From assembly GCA_004335835.1 (NCBI GenBank), contig RWJK01000609.1, forward strand, positions 1 to 64,000: a stretch of DNA of 64,000 nt. Reading direction: 5' to 3'. The notes beneath the pieces are model-generated. The model saw nothing but the letters and a program-made list of their open reading frames with translations. It was not told the DNA's origin and did not search any database. The stretch's first letter is position 1. Each line of letters opens with the position of its first letter. The translations under genes and the position numbers were made by a program. Shown one piece after another: positions 56,629-64,000 of this stretch. Source of the stretch: Scenedesmus sp. ARA3. Its lineage: Eukaryota; Chlorophyta; Chlorophyceae; Sphaeropleales; Scenedesmaceae.

Positions 56629-59600
56629 ATGCCCTTACATGAGTCCCGGCTTGGCCCTGGTACTTGCCAAAGCAGCAGTACAGCAGCACAGCCAGCAGCT
56701 GCTGTTGAGGAGCATGGAGAGGGGCTCAAGCGCGGAAACAGCTCTAGTCCAGACGGAGCAGTGAGGAGAGGCAGAACTGGACCTAGTAATGGTGGGCATG
56801 CTGCCCTGGTTTACCAGGATATAGCACAACCAGCAGCAGGACGCAGCCTGGAGCAGTGCTGCGCTGCTGATCCTACGAAACGGACAGCTAGAACATACCA
56901 CACCAGTCCTAGTGTGACATGCTTACGACAAGTGACAGCACATTGCTCAACAATGATAAGCAGACATGCAAACCATGTAGCGGTAGCCTCAGGCCAAGGC
57001 AGCTGTGCAACTGGAATCACTTGGTCTGCCAAATCCACATGTGCAGACTCCATCAGCCTACCAGGCATCAAGGCGCAGCAGCAGCAGCCTGCAGGCGCAG
57101 CTGCACAGCCATCAAACACAAGCAGCAGGCAGCAGCCTGCAGCAGCACCTTCTCTGAACAGCTATGGCACCCAACAGCAGCAAAAGCAGCAGCAGACGCA
57201 GCCAGGCCTCCAACTGCCAGGCCCCGCTGGCAAGGGCCTGGGCCAGCTCAGCAACCTTGCTGCCACTGCCGCCATGCAGCAACACCGCCAGCAGCAGCAG
57301 CCGTTCCTGCAAGCCGCAAACCAGCCCCCACAGCAGCAGGCGCAGCAAACACAGCAGCAGCAACTCCTAACCTCATCCAGCAGCATCCAGCAAGCCTCCC
57401 GCAGGATCCGCAGCAACAGGACGACAGGCAGCAGCTTTGCGGCACGTGGCCGCAGCCAGCAGCAGCAGCAGTGGCAAGAAGAGGTGCCAGATGAGGACCC
57501 TTTTCTGGCGCAGCGGCGGCTGCACCAGCTGCCGGGCCTTGAGGGCGTGTGCAGCGGGGCGCTGGAGGCGCAGGCAGGGCGGCGCATCATGGCGCTGCCG
57601 CACATCATCTGCAGGGCGGCAGACGGCAACCTGTACAGGATGAAGACGGGGTGAGGCTGGTGCCCTGCAAACGTACAGCGCAGCGAATATGCATCGGCAG
57701 CACTTGTTTTGATGATGCCTGTCGCAGCAGGGGAGCATCATGCAATGTTAGCTCAAAGTATTCAGCTCTGTGTGGTGATGCAGTAGCAATAGCAGCGTAG
57801 TTCTGCAATCACAGCAGCTGCCGGTGCGCCTGGAGCACGAGTGCAAATCAGCTTGATGTTCATGCTCGTGGCAGCAACACAGACAGCGTTGATCATCGCA
57901 GCTCCATCTGTCTGCTGCCTCGCCTGAGCACAGTCGCATCTTCTGCTGCAGCCACGTGCAGGCCATGATGCTGCGCCGCCACCTGGAGCAGCTGGGCGTG
58001 ACTGAGCTCACTGAGCAGGAGGAGCGGCTGCTCACTGCAGGGGTGCGCAGCAGCAGCAGCGGCAGCAGCCGATTGCCGTACAGCTGTGCGAGCTGCTGCT
58101 GCAACCAATCACACGTTCAGCAGTCCTAGATGTGCAGCTTGATCCAACCAGCGTGACCTGCCCCTTGATGCTACAACAACCCTGTGTCTGCTTGTATCCA
58201 ACTTCTAACTCCTCGCCATAATACGTGCGTTGGCTATACTGTACTGCCGCATGCTGCTTCTCACCGCAGGCCACTTTTGAGCAGGCGTCCCGCAGCAGCG
58301 GCAGCAGCGGCATGCAGGGCAGCAGCATCAGCAGCAACCTGCTGCGCGGAGCCTACGGCAGCTCCTCCGGCTCCCTCAACACCACAGCAGAGCGCTGCAG
58401 CAGCATCGGCGCACTCAGCGCATCAGCAATCGGCAGCTCCTGCGGGGATGCAGGCTCTGGTGGGGGCGGCAGCGGTGGCACATCTCCCACCAGGGGCGCT
58501 GGCAGGTCTGTGCGCATGAGCGTGCTAGGCATGCAGCGGCGCAGTGCGGTGGGTGCTGCGCTGGAGGCGCACGTGGCAGCAGACGCGGCGCAGGCGGAGC
58601 AGCAGCAGGTGGGCTGGGCTGCGGCAGCAGCAGCAGCAGCAGCTGGCGGTGTTTTGAGGTGCCAGCCGGCAGGACTGTGCTAGTGCAGTTTGTAGGTTTG
58701 CTGGACAACCAGCCAGCAAGCTGTTCTGCATGACTTCTGCTGCATGTGCCACGACAGATGCTGTTGGAGGCTGCCATGCTACTGCATATGACAGCCGCGG
58801 CATTTGTGACAGCAACAGTGCATATGAGTGCAAGCTGATTCCACCTGCATGTGCATGTGCTGCTGCTGCCTCTTCGCCTGCAGTTCATCCTGGACGATGC
58901 CGTGCTGCAGCGCGTAAACCAGCTGGACCTGTTTGTGGACAACTGGCGCGCACAGCTGGCACAGCAGGCGGCAGCAGCCAAAGAGGCCAAGGCAGCGGCT
59001 GAGGCAGCAGCAGCAGAGGCAGCAGCAACGGCAGCCAGCGGCGGGCGCGAGCACCACCGGCACGGCTACCATTCATCAGAGAGCAGGGCACAGCGTGCGC
59101 GGCAGCGGCACGTGACGCATGCGGCAGCTGGCCATGGCCAGGTGCGCGCGCTTCAGCTGAGGTTAATTTAGTGCAGACTCTGCACCGCACAGCCGTGTGC
59201 CGTTGTGGTGCTGCGCAGACGCTGGTGCTGGTGCAGGTACTTTTATCACGCTGCAAACTCATGTGATGGTCTACTTTTGGCTTTGAGGGACCTAGGAGCT
59301 GCATGCAAGCCGCTTGTCACGCAATTTAGGGACGCCAAGCACGTAAACTTCTCCCGCTCCTATGCTGCCACTGCTGCCGCTGCTGCCGCAGGCGCTGAGC
59401 CCGGGCTGGGCTGCTGTGCGCGGCCTGGTACAGGTCAACATTGCCAACTGGAGGGCGCAGGAAGCTGTGTCGCGGCGCTGGAAGCAGCCCAGCAAGCCAC
59501 CAACCTGGGAGGACGTCATCATGATGGTGCGGTGATGCTGTGTGCAGTGCAGCGATGGGTGCATGTTGCGATTGAGGCGGGGTTGCCCTTGACCACGCAA

Positions 59601-60766
59601 GCAGGTTGCTGCTCAGTTTCGTGCTGCTATGTTTGGTTGAAAGTGCAATTTACATGTCACACAGGGGAAGTGAGTACTGTTCTGCTGTGAGGTGCAACTG
59701 CATGTGCTGTACTCAATCGTGTTGCTTCAAGGTTTTGGTATGCAATGCGCGCTTAAAAACTCATCAATTTGCTTAGTCCTGTGCACTGCGCTGCTGCAGG
59801 GTGACGTGTATGTGAAGCGGCGCAGTGGCCAGGGCGTGGCCGTGTATGAGACTCGCTGCGCTGAGCTGGGCCTCACGCCATGCAGCCAGGTGCGAGGCTG
59901 CATGAGCTGCCTGGGCCAGCTGCAGGGTCTGCAGCCTGGCAGCTGCAGCTGCAATCCATGCGTATGCATAGCTGCATGAGCAGCTGCCAAGCTGTATCAC
60001 CAGTGGCTGCAGCTGCTGGTCATGGTATGACGTTGTGTGCCGTGTTGGGGCACTGTGTGGCCCAGCTGATGATGATTGTTGTGGCACCCGCTGCTGCTTG
60101 ACCGCGCGCATGCAGGTGGTGCAGCAGCTGGAGAACCAGCTGGCCAACCTGGCGCACTGCAAGCTGGGCGCTGCTGGCGCGGTGCCGCTGGCTGCTGCGC
60201 TGTCTGCGCAGAACAGCATCGTGGCGCTGGACCTGCGCGACAACGGCCTGGACGGCAAGGTGGGCACCGGCGAGGGGTGGGGTCGGGAGGGGGCAAGCAA
60301 TGCGGTATGGACGCCGTTTTTGTTGCGTCCCTGGTCTGGCAGCTGCGTATGGAGGCGCTTGCTGCAGTTGCAGGCAGCTGCCAGCCCATATGTGCTGCGC
60401 ATATTGTTTTTCTTGGGCTGAGCCGGACATTCGCATGCTGGTGACATACAATCGCACTGCGGCGCGATATGGGATAATTGACGCAGGATATGCTGTCTGG
60501 TCAAAAGGATGTATGTTGACAGGGGCTTTCGTGTGTGCTGCTGCGTGTGCTGCTGGTCAGGCCGTGGGGCTCATCATCTCAGCCATCATCACCGCCACGG
60601 CAGCACACATGACGGAAAAGGCACGCCAGCGCAACATCAGCTTTGCAGGGCAGTCCATGGCCGCTATTGGTGCAGCAATGAGCGCAGCGGCCATCCAGCA
60701 GCCGCCACACCAGTTTGCAAGCGACGCTTGCTGTGCAGCCGGCAGCGTCGGCTGCAGCGAAGCAGG

Positions 60767-60802
<36 letters not shown>

Positions 60803-62600
60803 AAGTGGCAGCTTCAAGAAGAGTAGCCATGCCCGCGGCATGAGTGTGTCATGGGATGCTGCAGCCTTAAGCGCAATGAGTTCTGCATCAGGGCGCCCCG
60901 ACAGCTTGCATGTGCGTATTGATGAGGCAGATGGAGACCAGCAATTTGTTGCAGCGGCAGCGTTAGCACCTGGTGCTGACGCTGCAGCGCAGTTGCAGTA
61001 TAGCTGCACCAGCCCTGGAGCGCTGCAGACAGACAGCAGCAGCGGCTGGACGCTGCAACAGGCTGGAGTAGAGCCAAACAGCAGCTGCAGCAGCCCAACA
61101 GCTGCAGCAAGGTGCGGCAGCACCGGCTGGTCATCTGGCGGCGGCAACACTATTTCTTCTGGCAGCCCTGACTGCCCGGATAACTCGCTCAGCGGCGCCA
61201 GAGCTGCTGCTGCTGCTGCTGCTCGTCGCAGTAGTGCTGCAGATGGTGAGGTGCGCTGGCTCATGGATAGCTCTCAGGACGGCGGTACTAATATTAGTAG
61301 CACTGCTGCCAGCAGTGCTGGGGGCTACAGGGCTGTAGCTGGGCTGGGGCCTGCAGGGCTGGCTCAGGAGCAGGATGTAGCTGCTGAGGCGCAGCTGGCG
61401 CTGGCTGAGCTGCACAGCGAGGCCTCAATGCTGAGTCCAAGTGCTGGCAGGGCGAGCTTTGGGTGGCAGGGGCTGGGGCGGCAAGGCAGCGCAGTCAGTG
61501 TGGCGGCAGGGGAAGGTGCTGGTGATGCTGATGGGCTCGAGTTGGATGATGCTGACGATGATGATGGTGGTGGGCCTGGCGGCAGCAGCAGCAATGAGGT
61601 ATCCTGGGCGGCGGCCGGCGCATGCCAGTCACAGCCGGGCAGCATGCCTAGCTCACCCAAACGCTCCGCTGCAGGTGCAGCAGCAGGGTTTGGCTTGCAG
61701 GGTTCTGGCAGCAACAGCAGCAGCAGCGGCCAGCAGCAGCAGCAGCAGCCGGGGTCGCCGAGTGGCAGGGCTTCCCTGGCAGTCAGCAGGAGCAGCAGCA
61801 GGCGCGGCAGTGCTGCTGCGGATGGCGGCGGCGGCGTGTATTCTGTGCTGAGTGAGCTGGACCTGTCGCAGAACCCGCTGGGGGCCACAGGCGCCAAGGT
61901 GGTGGCAGAGGTGCGCGCAATAATGCTGCAGGCGGCGGTGTGGCTGTGCCTGCGATTTAAATGCAGAGGCGCCAAGAACAGTTCGAATGTTGAATGTTGT
62001 CATAGTAAACATTACTACGTCCCTTGGTTCCTCGCCCTTCATCTCCCTGCGCCCAGCTGATGGACCCGGGCCGCAACCCCAGCCAGTTCCTGCTGTCCGC
62101 CAACCTCTGCTCCACTCCCCAATGAGAAAAATTAAACACACTCACTCCTCGTCTCCCTGTCTGCGCAGCTGCTGGACCCGGGCCGCAACCCCAGCCAGTT
62201 CCTGGTGTCCCTCAACCTGGCCAAGTGCGGCATCCCAGAGGCGGGCGGCCTGGCCCTGGCTGCCGCGCTGGCTGCGGGCAACCTGCGGCTGCGTGTGCTG
62301 GGCCTGTCGCATAATGCGCTGGGCAACAAGGCTGCTGCTGCCTTTGGGGAGCTGCTGGAGGGCAGCCACACGCTCAAGGAGCTGGACCTGGGCTGGAACC
62401 AGATCAAGGTGGGGGGCTGGGAGGCTACACACTAGAATGGCTGATGTTCACAGCACCACACATGATGCATGATGCATCGGGAGCAGGCGGGCACACAGTG
62501 GTGGCTGGTGATGTGCATGTGCAACCAGCAACACCGTTGCCGCACAGCGGGAGGGATTCCTCTCACAGACGCAACCACCTGCAGACACACATAACACTGG

Positions 62601-62640
<40 letters not shown>

Positions 62641-64000
62641 ACTGCTGGTGGTGTGTGATGGTAAATGATTCCCGCAGGCAGAGGGAGCGCGCGGCCTGGC
62701 GCGGGGCCTGTCTGCCAACGCCACGCTGGCCAAGCTGGTGCTGTGCTGGAACGGTCTAGAAGCTGGCGGGGGTGCTGCCATGGGCGAGATGCTGGCGCTG
62801 AACATGGGGCTGAAGAGCCTGGACCTGAGCCACTGCAGGCTGGGGCCTGAGGCCTGCCTGCTGCTGGGGGAGGGGCTCAAGGTGCGGCGTTGTGTTTATT
62901 GTTCCTATGTGTTGCCTGGAAGGGACCCAGCCATGCAGCTTGCTAATGTGTGTCGTGTGCCTGCTGCTGCTTCTGCTGCTGCTGCTTGCCTGCAGGCCAA
63001 CGTGGTGCTGGAGTTACTGCTGCTGGCCGGCACTGCCCTGGGATGTCTGATGCAGATCAATGCGTGATGTGCGCCTGCTGCTGCTGCTGCTGCTGGCTGC
63101 TGCTGTCGTGCAGGCCAACGTGGTGCTGGAGGTGCTGCTGCTAGCAGGCAACGACATCGGCGAGGACGGTGCGCGCCACCTCATGACGGCGCTGGCCGCC
63201 AACAGCAGCCTGCGCTTCCTGGGGCTCAACGGATCCAACCTGTCAGGTGAGCCGTTTGTGTTGTGAGGGGAAAAGGCTGTGAGCGTGTTTGTGTTGTGAG
63301 GCAGAAAGGCTGTGAGCTTGTAATGTGCGAGGGCTGGNGGGGGGGGGCGCAGGAGGCCGTTTGCCAGGCTGGCAGCCCCCTTATGCGGTAGAAGCAGCGC
63401 GGCACAGCTATCAAGAGCAGCACCAGTAGTGCTGCTGCCAAGCTTGTTCCATAGAATCCGTTGCCTTGCAAGCTGTTAGCGCCCCAACTGCCGCACAGCT
63501 GCAGGCAGCAGTGCCACCTGCTTATGCGTGTCTGCCCTGCAACTGCATGTCGCTGCGCTGACAATGTGCCCCTGCTGCCCCTGCATGTAGCTGCCGTGCA
63601 CGATGCTGCCGGCAGCCCTGCTGACTTCAACCCCGCCAGCCCTGATGGCGACTACACGCTAGACCTGAGTGTTGCTGCTGAGCGTGCTGTGGCTGTGCAG
63701 CTGGCGGAGCTGGACAGGGCCAACACCAGCGGCAGCGGGCCAGACCTGATGCGCAACATAAAGCTGGACGGCAAGGTGGGGTGCAGCCGGCCGCGTGTTG
63801 GTACCCTCTGCTGTGCAGCATGGACTCAATGGTTTGGGGATGACACCGCCGCTGCTGCTCACTTTATTGACGCCGTCTATGTCACACGTGTAGCACTGAA
63901 ATTGCCTACTTATCCGCGCTGGCTGCATACATTCGACACATTGCAGGCCATCCCCTCGGCCAAGAAGGCCAACTGGCCTGCCATGCTGCCCAGCCGCGGC
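56629..64000 (+). CDS. Leucine-rich-repeat (RNI/LRRC74-like) protein, partial, 3' end outside window
   Basis: Large protein with ribonuclease-inhibitor-type LRRs. Exons: 56629-57650, 57952-58042, 58270-58608, 58884-59141, 59392-59526, 59800-59889, 60116-60259, 60561-61910, 62169-62408, 62678-62881, 63114-63246, 63591-63775 and 63947 onward; all phases agree, 1415 residues so far. Residues 1-270 are Gln/Ser-rich. Residues 280-690 hold helical segments (RRHLEQLGVTELTEQEERL, FILDDAVLQRVNQ, EAVSRRWKQP). YETRCAELGLTPCSQ followed by LRRs resembles the lead-in of LRRC74-type proteins. The LRR pattern begins VALDLRDNGLDG, is broken by about 420 Ser/Ala/Gly-rich residues in exon 8, then resumes (LSELDLSQNPLGATGA, LVSLNLAKCGIPEAGG, VLGLSHNALGNKA, LKELDLGWNQI, KSLDLSHCRLGPEA, EVLLLAGNDIGEDGA). 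Function unknown; scaffold or ciliary role would be speculation. The first ATG in the exon was taken. Confidence 0.85.
60773..60800 (+). repeat. CTG/GCT tract within LRR exon 8
   Basis: Encodes a run of about ten Ala inside the low-complexity insert. Confidence 0.85.
62050..62112 (+). repeat. Acceptor-side junction echo of LRR exon 9
   Basis: GCCCAG acceptor plus the first ~50 nt of exon 9 (LMDPGRNPSQFLLS against LLDPGRNPSQFLVS), about 110 bp before the real acceptor. Confidence 0.9.
62603..62641 (+). repeat. CTG tract in the intron before LRR exon 10
   Basis: About 13 CTG units some 35 bp before the acceptor at 62677. Confidence 0.9.
62990..63055 (+). repeat. Acceptor-side junction echo of LRR exon 11
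   Basis: CCTGCAG acceptor plus exon start (ANVVLELLLLAGT against ANVVLEVLLLAGN), about 117 bp before the real acceptor; a CTG tract precedes both. Confidence 0.9.
63338..63338. other. Ambiguous base N beside a poly-G run
   Basis: Single unresolved base at the start of a G homopolymer in the intron after LRR exon 11. It marks a sequencing or assembly weak point and does not touch any exon. Confidence 0.95.

Noticed and set aside
60557..61264. Minus-strand 235-codon frame opposite LRR exon 8
   Set aside because: Shadow of GC-rich coding sequence; the plus strand joins in phase with LRR exons on both sides.

Overview
This window reads as nuclear DNA of a green alga (Chlorophyta). A scenedesmid-type chlorophyte (Sphaeropleales) is my best guess, inferred from style and not proven. 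Supporting signs are intron-dense genes with short exons and GTGAG/GTGCG donors, moderately high GC, abundant CAG/CTG triplet tracts encoding Ala, Gln or Ser runs, a plastid-targeted cysteine synthase, and plant-type CCZ1 and BET proteins. There are no operons, bacterial ribosome binding sites, rRNA genes or CRISPR arrays. Gene models were built by hand from splice sites. In every complete model the exon phases join without a frameshift.

Layout from left to right: a 12-bp satellite (1-1098). A MATE transporter on the minus strand (start 4490, running off the left edge). An EMAPII/tRNA-binding-domain protein on minus (8538-5086). Head to head with it, a CCZ1 homologue (Mon1-Ccz1 Rab7 activator subunit) on plus (9167-15823). 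A plastid O-acetylserine(thiol)lyase on plus (16521-20703). A cluster of four related Ala/Pro/Gly-rich secreted proteins with GPI-like tails (22672-24218, 26086-28134 and 29837-32584 on plus; 37726-35056 on minus). A poorly resolved stretch with an orphan exon (39764-39959, minus) that may be part of a Nup35-like gene. A small zinc-finger protein (41696-42415, plus). A BET bromodomain protein on minus (51035-44417). A Cys-rich secreted protein on plus (52481-55227). A large leucine-rich-repeat protein on plus (56629 to beyond the right edge). The genes share no obvious pathway, apart from the four-member cell-surface cluster, which looks like local duplication.

The most unusual feature is structural. 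Around many exon-intron junctions the junction itself has been copied in tandem. Copies of exon 3' ends with their donor site lie in the following intron, and copies of acceptor plus exon 5' start lie in the preceding intron. I count about 50 such junction echoes in eight gene models and one orphan exon. The extreme case is CCZ1 exon 5, whose end is repeated nine times with all nine GTGAG donors intact. A second theme is that sense-strand CTG tracts sit directly upstream of many splice acceptors.
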